DNA from: Dethiobacter sp.
GTDB lineage: Bacteria; Bacillota; Dethiobacteria; Dethiobacterales; Dethiobacteraceae
Direction: 5' to 3'
Assembly: GCA_020725465.1 (NCBI GenBank)
Contig: DYEY01000077.1
Span: forward strand, 1-64,000
DNA length: 64,000 nt
Shown here piece by piece: positions 26,355-35,412 of the stretch. The notes under the pieces were generated by a model, which did not search any database, was not told the origin of the DNA, and saw nothing but the letters and a program-made list of their open reading frames with translations. A program made the translations under genes and the position numbers. Each line of letters begins with the position of its first letter. The stretch's first letter is position 1.

Positions 26355-26628
26355 ACCGGTTGCCGGAGGCAGCCCTGTTCAGGCTTTTGGTCAGGCGCGA
26401 CTTCTTGCGGGCAGCGGCGTTTTTATGAATAACCCCTTTGCTCACTGCCTTGTCAATGGTTTTGACCGCTGACTTTAATTTATCACCGGCGGCTTCCAGG
26501 TTGCCCTGGGCCAGCGTATCGCTGAAACGGCGCACGGCAGTCTTCACGGTGCTTTTGACGTGACGGTTCCGTGCGGTCCGCTTGGCGGTAATTCTTATCC
26601 GCTTTTCTGCCTGCTTTGTGTTTGGCAT
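26353..26628 (-). CDS. rpsT: 30S ribosomal protein S20
   Basis: A small-subunit ribosomal protein that binds 16S rRNA. The 91-residue, very basic product, PNTKQAEKRIRITAKRTARN to the C-terminal AARKKSRLTKSLNRAASGNR, is full length for the family. AAGGAGGTGAGCAC precedes the ATG. It is alone on the minus strand, as in B. subtilis where rpsT is next to holA and divergent from gpr. Its promoter is at 26671-26699. Confidence 0.97.
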   Translation of the reverse strand: MPNTKQAEKRIRITAKRTARNRHVKSTVKTAVRRFSDTLAQGNLEAAGDKLKSAVKTIDKAVSKGVIHKNAAARKKSRLTKSLNRAASGNR

Positions 26629-26670
26629 GTGCTCACCTCCTTAACCTTAACCTTCCCGAAAGACACAACA

Positions 26671-26699
26671 ATTTTACCATGTGTTTCTTTAAAATGCAA
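26671..26699 (-). promoter_or_regulatory. Sigma-A promoter for rpsT
   Basis: On the minus strand, -35 TTGCAT (26694-26699), a 17-nt spacer and -10 TAAAAT (26671-26676), 43 nt before the rpsT start. Confidence 0.65.
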
Positions 26700-26753
26700 C
26701 AAACTGTTTTTGTTTGGGGTAAATCCGGCTGTGGCGGGCACGCCGGGCGGATG

Positions 26754-26784
26754 TGTATAGCTGACCGCTGTTTGGTCTATGCTA
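26754..26784 (+). promoter_or_regulatory. Candidate sigma-G/F promoter for the holin-like gene and gpr
   Basis: TGTATA (26754-26759) fits the sigma-G -35 pattern TGnATA. After an 18-nt spacer comes TATGCTA (26778-26784), 5 of 7 matches to CATACTA. The predicted start is near 26791, just before the AAAGGAGG Shine-Dalgarno. In B. subtilis gpr is made in the forespore under sigma-F and sigma-G. Confidence 0.5.
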
Positions 26785-26811
26785 AGAGTGCCGGTTAAAG
26801 GAGGTGAAAGA

Positions 26812-27138
26812 ATGCTTGGTTTGATAGTCCGTTTTATCGTTTCGGCTATCGTCCTGATGCTGGTCAGTTTCCTGTTGCCCGGATTTGCTACCCTGGGTTT
26901 TGGCGCCGCGCTGGCTGCCGCCGTCGTCATAGCCCTGCTCGGCTTTATCGTGGAGAGCATTTTCGGCAAAAAAATCTCCCCGCATAACCGCGGTGTGGTT
27001 GGTTTTATCGTGGCGGCGGTGGTTATCTACCTGGCTCAGTTTCTTGTTCCGGGCATGAGCGTTACGATTGTCGGCGCGGCGCTGGCCGCACTGATTATCG
27101 GCATCATAGACGTCTTTGTGCCGACGGAACTCCGCTGA
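26812..27138 (+). CDS. YvlD-like / phage holin superfamily IV membrane protein
   Basis: A 108-residue protein with four hydrophobic helices, opening LGLIVRFIVSAIVLMLVSFL and ending IIGIIDVFVPTELR. This is the four-helix membrane protein family related to B. subtilis YvlD and to 'Mycobacterial 4 TMS phage holin' entries; function unknown. The ATG at 26812 is preceded by AAAGGAGGTGAAAGA. It is upstream of gpr with a 19-nt gap and shares a sigma-G-like promoter, so it may be made in the forespore. There is no sign of a prophage nearby. Confidence 0.8.
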   Translation: MLGLIVRFIVSAIVLMLVSFLLPGFATLGFGAALAAAVVIALLGFIVESIFGKKISPHNRGVVGFIVAAVVIYLAQFLVPGMSVTIVGAALAALIIGIIDVFVPTELR

Positions 27139-27157
27139 CAGAGAAGGGGGTTATCAG

Positions 27158-28153
27158 TTGAACTACCTGGGTGGCAGCCGGGAAAACATCCGTACCGACC
27201 TGGCCATCGAGGCCAGGGAAATGCTTATGGGAGAAGTAAAAGAAGAAATTCCGGGTGTATTGGCTACTACAGAGGTCATTGATGAAATCACGGTTACCCG
27301 GGTGGAGGTCACCACGCCAGAGGCTGAAAAAAAGATGGGTAAGAAACAGGGTTGTTACATAACCCTGGAGGCGCCTGGCCTGCGGCAGAAGAACACGCCG
27401 CTGCAGGAGAAAGTGGCACAGCAGTTTACCAGGGAGCTGCAGAAAATGGTGGAGCTCCAGGATGACACCACCGTACTGGTGGTGGGACTGGGAAACTGGA
27501 ATGTCACTCCCGATGCTCTTGGGCCCCGTGTGGTTAAAGACCTGCTGGTGACAAGACACATTATGAAGCTGGAACCCCAAACCCTGGGTGAAGGGTTCAG
27601 GCCGGTGGCGGCAATCGCACCCGGTGTGCTGGGCATTACCGGAGTGGAAACCGGTGAAATTGTACAGGGACTGGTGGAAAAAGTAAAGCCGGACCTGCTT
27701 ATCGCCGTTGACGCCCTGGCTGCCCGGAGCCTGAACCGTTTGCACACCACCATACAGCTGGCTGATACCGGAATTCACCCCGGTTCCGGTGTGGGTAACA
27801 AACGGTTGGGTATCACGTATGACACTCTCGGTATCCCGGTAATAGCAGTGGGCGTCCCTACCGTAGTCGACGCGGTTACCATTGCCAGTGACCTGATGGA
27901 CCACCTGCTTTTGGCCTTGATCCGGGAGGCTTCACCGGATTCTCCGGTTCGCGCCGTGGCACAGAGCCTGGCCGAGGGTGACAAGCGTGCTGTTATGGAG
28001 GAGGTTATTACGCCAACCGGGGGAAACCTGATGGTAACGCCCAAGGATATCGACACCCTGACTGAAGACATATCAAGGCTGATAGCCGGCGGTCTGAACG
28101 CCGCGCTTCACCCGGCAGTGGAAAGTGACGGAACCGGAAAATACCTGCACTGA
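27158..28153 (+). CDS. gpr: Germination protease GPR
   Basis: A self-processing aspartic-type protease that degrades small acid-soluble spore proteins at germination. The 331-residue product has the N-terminal RTDLAIEAREM start, the catalytic-core stretch VVGLGNWNVTPDALGPRVV (first Asp) and LIAVDALAARSL (second Asp), and the FRPVAAIAPGVLGITGVET region. It is somewhat shorter than the B. megaterium enzyme (about 370). The start is TTG at 27158 with AAGGGGG upstream. It is placed before spoIIP as in B. subtilis. A hairpin terminator begins directly after the stop. Confidence 0.95.
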   Translation: MNYLGGSRENIRTDLAIEAREMLMGEVKEEIPGVLATTEVIDEITVTRVEVTTPEAEKKMGKKQGCYITLEAPGLRQKNTPLQEKVAQQFTRELQKMVELQDDTTVLVVGLGNWNVTPDALGPRVVKDLLVTRHIMKLEPQTLGEGFRPVAAIAPGVLGITGVETGEIVQGLVEKVKPDLLIAVDALAARSLNRLHTTIQLADTGIHPGSGVGNKRLGITYDTLGIPVIAVGVPTVVDAVTIASDLMDHLLLALIREASPDSPVRAVAQSLAEGDKRAVMEEVITPTGGNLMVTPKDIDTLTEDISRLIAGGLNAALHPAVESDGTGKYLH

Positions 28154-28190
28154 AGGCGCAAAGAGGGGGCGATCCCGCCTTCTCTTTTTT
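28152..28190 (+). terminator. Terminator after gpr
   Basis: GAAGGCG (28152-28158) pairs with CGCCTTC (28176-28182), with GGG/CCC pairing possible inside the loop, followed by TCTTTTTTT. It overlaps the gpr stop. Confidence 0.6.
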
Positions 28191-28219
28191 TCATACTTTT
28201 AAAGATGCTGCATACCAAT
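28191..28219 (+). promoter_or_regulatory. Candidate sigma-E promoter for spoIIP
   Basis: TCATACT (28191-28197) matches the sigma-E -35 pattern KMATATT at 6 of 7 positions and is followed after 13 nt by CATACCAAT (28211-28219), close to CATACAMT. spoIIP begins 52 nt later. spoIIP is a sigma-E gene in B. subtilis. The spacing is about 1 nt short, as for the site before the GT4 gene. Confidence 0.4.
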
Positions 28220-28270
28220 ATATACAGGGACCAAAAGGGGCGGGAAAGCGGAAGGGGGGGAACGCATCCG

Positions 28271-29308
28271 GTGAAAAGAAAGTTTGCCCGGCGGCGCCGC
28301 GGTAAAGCGGCCCGATTGGTGGTGTCGGTAGCGGTGTGTGTTATTCTTGCTGCGTTTGTGTTCAGGGCCGGTGGAAATCAGGCGCTGCCCGCAATGGCGG
28401 GCGACGCTGAAAAAAAAGTTATTTTTGCCCTGCCTGATAAGGAGACCCTTTTTCCGCAGCTGCTTGCTCAGGTTATTCCCGGTATCGGCCAGTCAGGAAG
28501 GTTGGGCGGGCAAAACAGGAAGTCACAAACGGCGGAGGAACTGCTAAACGGCATAGCCTGGCTTGACCCGCGAGACCCCAGGGCACTGTTTGCCGCGCAG
28601 ATACCGTACCTGAACCAGGCCGGTTACCGTGCGGATCCGCTTCTTTACCGGCCGGAAGGGGGTGACGGAGCAGAAACAGAAGCAATTCCGCGGATAGTTT
28701 TTCCGGCACAAACCACACCCAGGGTGGCGCGCGGCAGGGTTATAATCTATCATACCCATACCACCGAATCCTTTGTGCCAACCTCCGGCCAGAGGTTCAC
28801 CGAAGATCTGGAACTGACCGTGGCCCGCCTGGGCGGGGAGCTGGCCCGGCTGCTGGAGAGGGAATACAGCCTGGAGGTCGTTCACAACACCTGCATTCAT
28901 GATCTGCAGCGCAGCACCTCCTATGAGACAGCCCTGGGCACACTGAGAACTCTCCTGGAAACATATCCTGACGCTGCCCTGGTTATTGACCTGCACCGGG
29001 ACGGGGTGGACAGAAAGATTACAACTGCCCGTATTGAGGGCCAAAATATGGGCAGGGTATTGTTTGTGGTCGGATCGAGGCATCCCAACTGGCAGGAAAA
29101 CTACCATAAAGCTTTTTTCCTTCACGAAGCGCTGGAAGCGATGGCGCCGGGACTTTCACGGGGTGTGCGGGAACGGCCCCTTGTTTATAACCAGCACCTG
29201 CACCCCGGTTCACTGTTAATCGAAGTGGGTGGTCATGAGAATTCGCTGGAAGAGGCGATGAACACGCTGCCATACCTGGCCAAAGCCCTGGCCGGCCTTT
29301 TTGAATAG
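28271..29308 (+). CDS. spoIIP: Stage II sporulation protein P
   Basis: The amidase/endopeptidase of the DMP complex (SpoIID-M-P) that degrades peptidoglycan and drives engulfment. The 345-residue product has a basic N-terminus and one membrane helix (about residues 15-33), then the SpoIIP catalytic domain: VIIYHTHTTESFVP with zinc-ligand His, LVIDLHRDGVDR, and the C-terminal LLIEVGGHENSLEEA. I chose the GTG at 28271 (AAGGGGGG upstream). A start at 28205 would place the reading frame inside the likely sigma-E promoter. spoIID and spoIIM are not in the window. Confidence 0.93.
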   Translation: MKRKFARRRRGKAARLVVSVAVCVILAAFVFRAGGNQALPAMAGDAEKKVIFALPDKETLFPQLLAQVIPGIGQSGRLGGQNRKSQTAEELLNGIAWLDPRDPRALFAAQIPYLNQAGYRADPLLYRPEGGDGAETEAIPRIVFPAQTTPRVARGRVIIYHTHTTESFVPTSGQRFTEDLELTVARLGGELARLLEREYSLEVVHNTCIHDLQRSTSYETALGTLRTLLETYPDAALVIDLHRDGVDRKITTARIEGQNMGRVLFVVGSRHPNWQENYHKAFFLHEALEAMAPGLSRGVRERPLVYNQHLHPGSLLIEVGGHENSLEEAMNTLPYLAKALAGLFE

Positions 29309-29367
29309 CATAAAAAAGTAATCTGCCGGGAAAAATACGTTAAAGCAGAGTGCGGGAGGGAGCGCCG

Positions 29368-29616
29368 GTGAGAAGACGAACGGTTTTTGCCGTTTGTTTT
29401 ATTTTTTTGTTTTCCCTGGCGGTGCTGGGGCTGGGGCTCGCTGTCTGCGAACAGGGCCTGCGCGAGATGTGCGGTCTGGCCGGAACGCAGGAGGCGGTTT
29501 CCCTGGTCCGCGGGGACGGGGTTTGGTTCATCACCCTGGCAGGCCGCGTGTTTATTTTGCCTGTGTATAAATTGCAGGAATTGCTGCGGCGCCTGCCGGA
29601 GCGCTTCCGGCCATAG
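29368..29616 (+). CDS. Small single-helix protein, unrecognised
   Basis: An 82-residue protein: basic start RRRTVF, one hydrophobic helix (about residues 5-25), then a short soluble part with VSLVRGDGVWFITLAGRVFI and a charged end QELLRRLPERFRP. I do not recognise a family. The GTG at 29368 has GGGAGGG 7 nt upstream. It follows spoIIP by about 60 nt and could be in the same sporulation transcript. The helix start without a clear cleavage site suggests a membrane anchor with the rest outside. A weak hairpin (CCGGC/GCCGG, 29607-29620) contains the stop. Confidence 0.6.
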   Translation: MRRRTVFAVCFIFLFSLAVLGLGLAVCEQGLREMCGLAGTQEAVSLVRGDGVWFITLAGRVFILPVYKLQELLRRLPERFRP

Positions 29617-29726
29617 CCGGCTATTTTGGGCGTTTATCAGTCTGTGCCGGAAGTTAATAAACTGACATGGCGCTGCGGGGATAGCGGCGGGCAACCGGTT
29701 TTTGTTGAATTTATAAGCCTGGAATC

Positions 29727-29755
29727 TTGACAAAAGGGCCTTGGAATGGTATTTT
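29727..29755 (+). promoter_or_regulatory. Sigma-A promoter of the hrcA operon
   Basis: -35 TTGACA (29727-29732), a 17-nt spacer and -10 TATTTT (29750-29755). The CIRCE operator begins 12 nt after the -10, so HrcA binding would cover the transcription start. Confidence 0.7.
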
Positions 29756-29766
29756 TTATTATAGCT

Positions 29767-29793
29767 TTAGCACTCTTGCGGCGAGAGTGCTAA
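29767..29793. promoter_or_regulatory. CIRCE operator (HrcA binding site)
   Basis: TTAGCACTC, 9 nt, GAGTGCTAA: a perfect match to the CIRCE consensus. It lies 21 nt before the hrcA start and shows that the heat-shock operon is repressed by its own first gene product. Confidence 0.97.
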
Positions 29794-29813
29794 TATGGGG
29801 AAGGGGGGTTTTT

Positions 29814-30848
29814 GTGAAGCTTATGGGAATAAGCGAAAGAAAGCAAAAAATTCTCCATGCGGTGGTTACCGATTATATCCAGACTGCTGAACCGGTTGGC
29901 TCACGCACCATTTCCCGGCGTTACCGGCTTGATTTGTCAGCCGCCACCATCCGCAATGAAATGGCCGACCTGGAAGAAATGGGCTATCTTTCCCAGCCCC
30001 ACACCTCCGCCGGGCGTATTCCTTCCCAAAGCGGTTACCGTTTTTATGTAGACAACCTGATGGACCAGGCTGAGCTTACGGCACAGGAAGAGGATTATAT
30101 CCGCCGGCTGTTCCTACAGCTGGATAAAATGCGTGAAATCGACCAGATAATACAGTATACGGCCAAAATCCTCTCCCAGCTCACCAATTACACTTCCCTG
30201 GTACTTGGGCCGCAGTTCCGGCGCAGCGCCTTTAAACAGCTGCGTCTGATTCCGCTTGATGACAACAAGGCGCTGGTGGTGCTGATTACCGATACCGGCT
30301 TTATCAGGAACAACCTGATTGACCTGCCGCAGGCATTAAACCAGGAAGAGCTGGGACGTATTATCAGCTGCCTGAACGAACAGCTGGCCGGCCTGACCAT
30401 CGAAGGCCTGACCGCCGCCAGACTGAGACAGCTGCGCGGTACCCTGTATAACCGCCTGGATATCCTGGAGCAGACGCTGAATATGCTGGAAGAAATCCGG
30501 GCGGAAAGTGAAAGCCGGGTTTACCTTGGCGGCACCTCCAACATCCTTAACCAGCCGGAATTCCAGGACTTGGCTAAAGTAAGGCGCCTGCTCTCTCTTT
30601 TCGAAGAGGGCAAAAGGCTGAACTTTCTCCTGGAAACTCCTGTGGAGGGAGTAAACATCCGTATCGGGACCGAAAACAACCTCAGGGAAATGAGTGAATG
30701 CAGCCTGGTTACTGCCACCTACCTGCTGCACGGCCGCCCGGTGGGTGCCGTGGGCGTCCTTGGTCCCACGAGAATGGAGTATGCCCGGGTAGTGGCTATT
30801 ATTGAAAAAATTACCAGCAGGCTGAATGATCTTTTGAAAGCGCTGTAA
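29814..30848 (+). CDS. hrcA: Heat-inducible transcription repressor HrcA
   Basis: Binds CIRCE and represses the class I heat-shock genes; its activity depends on GroEL. The 344-residue product has the N-terminal winged helix (SERKQKILHAVVTDYIQTAE, then PVGSRTISRRY and AATIRNEMADLEEMGYL) followed by the GAF-like dimerisation domain. The GTG at 29814 is 5 nt after a G-rich Shine-Dalgarno (AAGGGGGG); an ATG at 29823 is possible. In B. subtilis lepA and hemN lie before hrcA; they are absent here. It is the first gene of a seven-gene heat-shock and RNA/protein modification operon. Confidence 0.96.
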   Translation: MKLMGISERKQKILHAVVTDYIQTAEPVGSRTISRRYRLDLSAATIRNEMADLEEMGYLSQPHTSAGRIPSQSGYRFYVDNLMDQAELTAQEEDYIRRLFLQLDKMREIDQIIQYTAKILSQLTNYTSLVLGPQFRRSAFKQLRLIPLDDNKALVVLITDTGFIRNNLIDLPQALNQEELGRIISCLNEQLAGLTIEGLTAARLRQLRGTLYNRLDILEQTLNMLEEIRAESESRVYLGGTSNILNQPEFQDLAKVRRLLSLFEEGKRLNFLLETPVEGVNIRIGTENNLREMSECSLVTATYLLHGRPVGAVGVLGPTRMEYARVVAIIEKITSRLNDLLKAL

Positions 30849-30920
30849 GCCGGTAAGCCGGGGCCGGAAGCCGGCATTTAAAAAATGTGAGCGATTGCTG
30901 CCGCGAAATGGGGTGAAAGT

Positions 30921-31472
30921 ATGAGTGATTTGGAAAAAAACGAAAGCTTACCGGAAGACGCACCGGAAACAGGCGGGGGCGAGAGCGTCCCGGGGGATAA
31001 TGCCGACACAACACAAACGGAACTGGAAAAGCTGCGCGAGGAGAACGCCCAGCTTTTTGCCCGCTTGCAGAGGGCGCACGCTGATTTTGAAAACTATCGC
31101 AAACGGGTAAAAGCGGAGCGCCAGGAATGGCACAGCCAGGCGGTGGCAGATTTGATTAAGGAGCTGCTGCCGGTGGTTGATAACCTGGAGAGGGCGCTGC
31201 AGGCCGGAGGGTCGGCGGAAGCGCTCCAGGCCGGAGTGGATATGATTCACAAGCAGCTGCTGTCGGTGCTCTGCAGGCAGGGTGTCAGCGTAATCGAAGC
31301 CTGCGGCCGCGCATTTGACCCTACCTGCCACCATGCGGTGTTGCAGGTGGAATGCGGTGAGGAGGAGAACACGGTGGTGGAGGAGCTGCAGAAGGGGTAT
31401 CTTTTAAACGATAAGGTACTAAGGCCCAGTATGGTCAAAGTGGCAGGTAGCAAATCAGACACTGATAACTGA
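30921..31472 (+). CDS. grpE: Nucleotide exchange factor GrpE
   Basis: Releases ADP from DnaK. The 183-residue product has an acidic, disordered N-terminus, a long coiled coil ([20 protein letters not shown]) with the family FENYRKRV motif, and the C-terminal beta domain ([12 protein letters not shown], ending [16 protein letters not shown]). Full length. The ATG has GGGGTGAAAGT upstream. It lies 72 nt after hrcA and 22 nt before dnaK, the standard order. Confidence 0.97.
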   Translation: MSDLEKNESLPEDAPETGGGESVPGDNADTTQTELEKLREENAQLFARLQRAHADFENYRKRVKAERQEWHSQAVADLIKELLPVVDNLERALQAGGSAEALQAGVDMIHKQLLSVLCRQGVSVIEACGRAFDPTCHHAVLQVECGEEENTVVEELQKGYLLNDKVLRPSMVKVAGSKSDTDN

Positions 31473-31494
31473 AACAGTACAGGGAGGTTTTAAT

Positions 31495-33324
31495 ATGGGT
31501 AAAGTAATCGGCATCGACTTGGGCACCACCAACTCTGTGGTGGCGGTAATGGAAGGCGGTGAACCCGAAATTATCCCCAATGCCGAAGGTGACCGGATTA
31601 CGCCTTCTGTGGTTGCTTTCAGCAAGAGCGGCGAGAGACTGGTGGGACAGGTGGCCAAAAGGCAGGCCATCACCAACCCCGAGCGCACCATATCTTCCAT
31701 CAAGCGCCACATGGGTAGCAATTACCGGGTTAAAATCGACGATAAGGAATATACCCCCCAGGAAATTTCCGCCATGATCCTCCAGAAACTGAAAACCGAT
31801 GCGGAGGCCTATCTTGGCGAAAAAATAGAAAAAGCCGTTATTACCGTTCCCGCTTATTTTACCGATGCCCAGCGGCAGGCCACCAAAGATGCGGGCCGTA
31901 TCGCCGGCCTGGAGGTTTTGCGCATTATCAACGAGCCTACGGCGGCGGCGCTGGCTTACGGCATCGACAAGGGTGAAGACCACACAATCCTGGTTTTCGA
32001 CCTGGGCGGCGGCACTTTTGATGTGTCTATTCTGGAGCTGGGTGATGGCGTCTTTGAAGTAAAGGCCACCAGCGGCAACAACCGCCTGGGCGGAGACGAT
32101 TTTGACCAACGCATCATAGACTGGATGGCGGACCAGTTCAGGAAAGACCAGGGAGTGGACCTGCGCAACGACCGGATGGCGCTCCAGCGCCTGAAAGAAG
32201 CGGCTGAAAAAGCCAAGATCGAACTTTCCAGCGTCACCAACACCAATATCAACCTGCCCTTTATCACCGCTACCCCGGAAGGACCCAAGCACCTGGATAT
32301 GAACCTGAGCAGGGCCAAATTCGAAGAACTGACCGCCGACCTGGTGGAAGCCACCATGGGGCCGTCGCGCCGCGCTCTTTCTGATGCGGGCCTGCAGCCC
32401 AGTGATATCGATAAAGTCATACTGGTGGGCGGGTCCACCCGGATTCCCGCCGTCCAGGAAGCAATTAAAAAACTTATCGGCAAAGACCCGCACAAAGGGG
32501 TGAACCCGGACGAGGTGGTGGCCCTGGGCGCCGCCATCCAGGCCGGTGTGCTGGCCGGTGAGGTAAAAGACGTGCTGCTCCTTGACGTAACGCCTCTTTC
32601 CCTGGGTATCGAGACTTTGGGCGGTGTATTTACCAAAATTATTGAAAGGAATACCACCATCCCCACCTCTAAAAAACAGATATTCTCCACTGCCGCCGAC
32701 AATCAGCCTTCGGTTGAAATCCACGTGCTCCAGGGTGAGCGGTCTATGGCCGCCGGCAACAAAACACTGGGACGGTTCATCCTGGACGGCATCATGCCGG
32801 CGCCGCGGGGCATCCCGCAAATCGAGGTGACGTTTGACATTGACGCCAACGGGATTGTCAACGTTTCCGCCAAGGACCTGGGCACCGGCAAATCCCAGAA
32901 GATAACCATTACCGCCTCCACCGGCCTCAGCGAAAAAGAAATAGAGGAAATGATCAAAAACGCCGAGAAATTTGCCGCCGAAGACCAGAAACGGAAAGAG
33001 CTGGCTGAGGCCAGAAACGAAGCCGATTCCCTGGTCTACAACACGGAGAAGATGCTGCGTGACCTGGGCGACAAAGTGGACGGCGCGAGGAAAAGCGAGA
33101 TAGAATCCGCCATCAGCAAGCTTAAAGAGACTGCGGGCGGTGAAGATACCGCTGCCATCAAGCGCGCCTCCGAAGCGCTTACCAGGCACCTGCATGAGCT
33201 TTCCACCCTCATGTACCAGCAGGTGAAACAGGACGCGCCTCCCGGTGCGGGCCAGGGCACAGCGGGCGGGGATGATACCGTGGATGCCGAGTACCATGTG
33301 GTGGATGACGAGGAGAAGAAATAG
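31495..33324 (+). CDS. dnaK: Molecular chaperone DnaK (Hsp70)
   Basis: ATP-dependent chaperone. The 609-residue product has the Hsp70 signatures [36 protein letters not shown] and [15 protein letters not shown], then the substrate-binding domain ([14 protein letters not shown]) and helical lid. The acidic C-terminus ends with [13 protein letters not shown]. Full length for Firmicutes. AGGGAGG lies before the ATG. It is between grpE and dnaJ under CIRCE control. Confidence 0.98.
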   Translation: MGKVIGIDLGTTNSVVAVMEGGEPEIIPNAEGDRITPSVVAFSKSGERLVGQVAKRQAITNPERTISSIKRHMGSNYRVKIDDKEYTPQEISAMILQKLKTDAEAYLGEKIEKAVITVPAYFTDAQRQATKDAGRIAGLEVLRIINEPTAAALAYGIDKGEDHTILVFDLGGGTFDVSILELGDGVFEVKATSGNNRLGGDDFDQRIIDWMADQFRKDQGVDLRNDRMALQRLKEAAEKAKIELSSVTNTNINLPFITATPEGPKHLDMNLSRAKFEELTADLVEATMGPSRRALSDAGLQPSDIDKVILVGGSTRIPAVQEAIKKLIGKDPHKGVNPDEVVALGAAIQAGVLAGEVKDVLLLDVTPLSLGIETLGGVFTKIIERNTTIPTSKKQIFSTAADNQPSVEIHVLQGERSMAAGNKTLGRFILDGIMPAPRGIPQIEVTFDIDANGIVNVSAKDLGTGKSQKITITASTGLSEKEIEEMIKNAEKFAAEDQKRKELAEARNEADSLVYNTEKMLRDLGDKVDGARKSEIESAISKLKETAGGEDTAAIKRASEALTRHLHELSTLMYQQVKQDAPPGAGQGTAGGDDTVDAEYHVVDDEEKK

Positions 33325-33343
33325 CCGAAGGAATGAGAGCTAA

Positions 33344-34471
33344 ATGGCCAAGCGTGATTACTATGAGGTGCTCGGTGTAGACCGCAATGCCTCACCGGAA
33401 GAGATAAAAAGGGCGTATCGCCGGCTGGCCAGGAAGTACCATCCCGATGTAAACCAGGGCGACAGGAACGCTGAAGAGAAATTTAAGGAAGTCAAAGAAG
33501 CCTTTGATGTGCTGAGTGACGCCACCCGGCGCGAGCAGTACGACCGCTTCGGCCACGCCGCGGAAGAAAGCTTCGGTCCCGGCGGTTTTGGCCAGGGCGG
33601 CTTCGGCAGCTTTGGCTTTGAGGATATTTTTGATACCTTTTTCGGCGGCGGGCCGCGGGGACGCCGGCCCGCCGGCCCACAGCGCGGCAATGACCTGCGC
33701 TATGACCTGGAGATTACGCTGAAAGATGCCGCCTTCGGCCTTGAAACCACTATATCCATAGACCGCGTGGAAGAATGTGAAACCTGCCACGGCAGCGGCG
33801 CCAAAGCGGGGACCGCCCCGGAGCGGTGCGCCCACTGCGGCGGTTCCGGACAGCAGCAGACAGTGCGCAATACCGCTTTCGGACGATTTGTCAGCGTCAA
33901 GACCTGCGATGTCTGCGGCGGCGATGGCACCATTGTCAGGGAACGCTGCCCCGTTTGCCGGGGCAACGGCCGCCTGCACCGTGAGCGCAAGATCGAAGTA
34001 AAAATCCCACCCGGTGTTGACACCGGCAACAGGCTGCGTGTAAGCGGGGAAGGGGAGGCGGGGATTCGCGGCGGACCACCCGGAGACCTGTACGTGTTCA
34101 TCCATGTCCGCCCGCATGAGCTGTTCCGGCGGGAAGGTGACGACCTTTTCATTGAGGCTCCTGTTTCCTTTGTCCAGGCGATACTGGGCGCTGAAATAGA
34201 AGTACCGACGCTGGAGGGCAATGTCAAACTGAAAATTCCCGAGGGTACGCAACCGGGGGCATCGTTCCGCCTGCGCGGCAAAGGCATCCCGCACCTGCGC
34301 GGCTATGGCCGGGGAGACCAGCACGTCCGGATCAATGTTAAGATACCGCAAAAAATCTCCGGTAAGCAGCGGGAATTGCTGCGCGAATATGCCCGGTTGG
34401 CCGGGGAAGAGGCAGGAACCCCGGACAAAGGGATTTTTGAAAAAGTCAAAGACGCCTTGGGCGGTAAATAA
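33344..34471 (+). CDS. dnaJ: Chaperone DnaJ (Hsp40)
   Basis: Co-chaperone that stimulates the DnaK ATPase. The 375-residue type I DnaJ has the J domain ([23 protein letters not shown] motif in KYHPDVN), the Gly/Phe region ([20 protein letters not shown]) and four CxxCxGxG zinc repeats ([32 protein letters not shown]). The C-terminal peptide-binding domain follows. All key residues are present. It is 19 nt after dnaK. Confidence 0.98.
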   Translation: MAKRDYYEVLGVDRNASPEEIKRAYRRLARKYHPDVNQGDRNAEEKFKEVKEAFDVLSDATRREQYDRFGHAAEESFGPGGFGQGGFGSFGFEDIFDTFFGGGPRGRRPAGPQRGNDLRYDLEITLKDAAFGLETTISIDRVEECETCHGSGAKAGTAPERCAHCGGSGQQQTVRNTAFGRFVSVKTCDVCGGDGTIVRERCPVCRGNGRLHRERKIEVKIPPGVDTGNRLRVSGEGEAGIRGGPPGDLYVFIHVRPHELFRREGDDLFIEAPVSFVQAILGAEIEVPTLEGNVKLKIPEGTQPGASFRLRGKGIPHLRGYGRGDQHVRINVKIPQKISGKQRELLREYARLAGEEAGTPDKGIFEKVKDALGGK

Positions 34472-34485
34472 AGGAGGGACCGCTT

Positions 34486-35412
34486 TTGCGCTGGCTTGAA
34501 ATCACGGTGACAACGGCGCCGGAAAGCGGCGAAGCGGTGACAGAGAAACTGCTGTCCCTGGGCGTTGGCGGTGTGGCGGTGGAGGAAGACTGGGACTATG
34601 CGCAGGCGCGCCGGGACGGGCTCGGCGATATTTTCCCTGCTGCCGGACAAAACAAAAACACAGTACAAATCCGGGGGTATTTCCCTCTTTCTTTTTTAAA
34701 AAAAGAACTGTCAAAGCTTCAGGGTTTCCTGGAGCGGCTGCCGGATTTTGGCCTGCCCGCGGCTGTTTTAAGCTGCCGGGAAGTGGATGGTTCGGCCTGG
34801 GAGAGCGCCTGGAAGGATTACTGGCACCCCACCCCCACCGGTGAAAAGCTGCTGGTGGTTCCCTCCTGGCAGGAGGTTCCGCCCACCGGCAGGCGTGTGC
34901 TCCGGCTTGACCCCGGCGCCGCCTTTGGCACCGGCACCCACGAGAGCACGCGCCTGTGCCTGGAGCTGCTGGAACAATACGCCGCCGGAGCGGAAACGGT
35001 GCTTGACCTGGGTTGCGGCTCAGGTATACTGGCGCTGGCGGCCAAACTGTTTGGCGCCGGGCAGGTTACCGGCATTGACAGCAGCGGGCTATCAGTCCGC
35101 ATCAGCGGCGACAATGCGGCGCTTAACGGGCTAAAGGCCACCTTTATCCAGGCCGACCTGCTGGCTGAGCCTCTTTACCGGCGCCTGTCTCCGGCTGACC
35201 TGGTACTGGCCAACCTTACCGCCGACCTGCTGGTTGGCCTGGCCGGCCGGTTGGGCGGGCTGCTGAAACCCAAGGGCAGGGCCATAGTTTCCGGTATCAT
35301 AACAGGCCGGGCGGCGGAGGTAACCGGCGCCATGGCGGAGGCGGGCTTCCTGGTGGAGAGGGAAAAACAGGCAGGGGAATGGACGGCGCTGGTCCTTGCA
35401 AAAGGAGACTGA
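34486..35412 (+). CDS. prmA: Ribosomal protein L11 methyltransferase
   Basis: S-adenosylmethionine-dependent methylation of ribosomal protein L11. The 308-residue product has the N-terminal substrate-recognition domain (RWLEITVTTAPESGEAV) and the methyltransferase domain with LRLDPGAAFGTGTHEST and the SAM motif VLDLGCGSGILALAAKLFGA; the NLTADLL motif (LANLTADLLVGLAG) stands at the PrmA NPPF-like position. The start is TTG at 34486 with AAAGGAGGG upstream. It is 14 nt after dnaJ and its stop abuts rsmE. Confidence 0.95.
   Translation: MRWLEITVTTAPESGEAVTEKLLSLGVGGVAVEEDWDYAQARRDGLGDIFPAAGQNKNTVQIRGYFPLSFLKKELSKLQGFLERLPDFGLPAAVLSCREVDGSAWESAWKDYWHPTPTGEKLLVVPSWQEVPPTGRRVLRLDPGAAFGTGTHESTRLCLELLEQYAAGAETVLDLGCGSGILALAAKLFGAGQVTGIDSSGLSVRISGDNAALNGLKATFIQADLLAEPLYRRLSPADLVLANLTADLLVGLAGRLGGLLKPKGRAIVSGIITGRAAEVTGAMAEAGFLVEREKQAGEWTALVLAKGD

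Noticed and set aside
26812-27138. Prophage holin
   Set aside because: Despite the family name in databases, no phage genes are near and the neighbour is gpr; it is a chromosomal four-helix protein.
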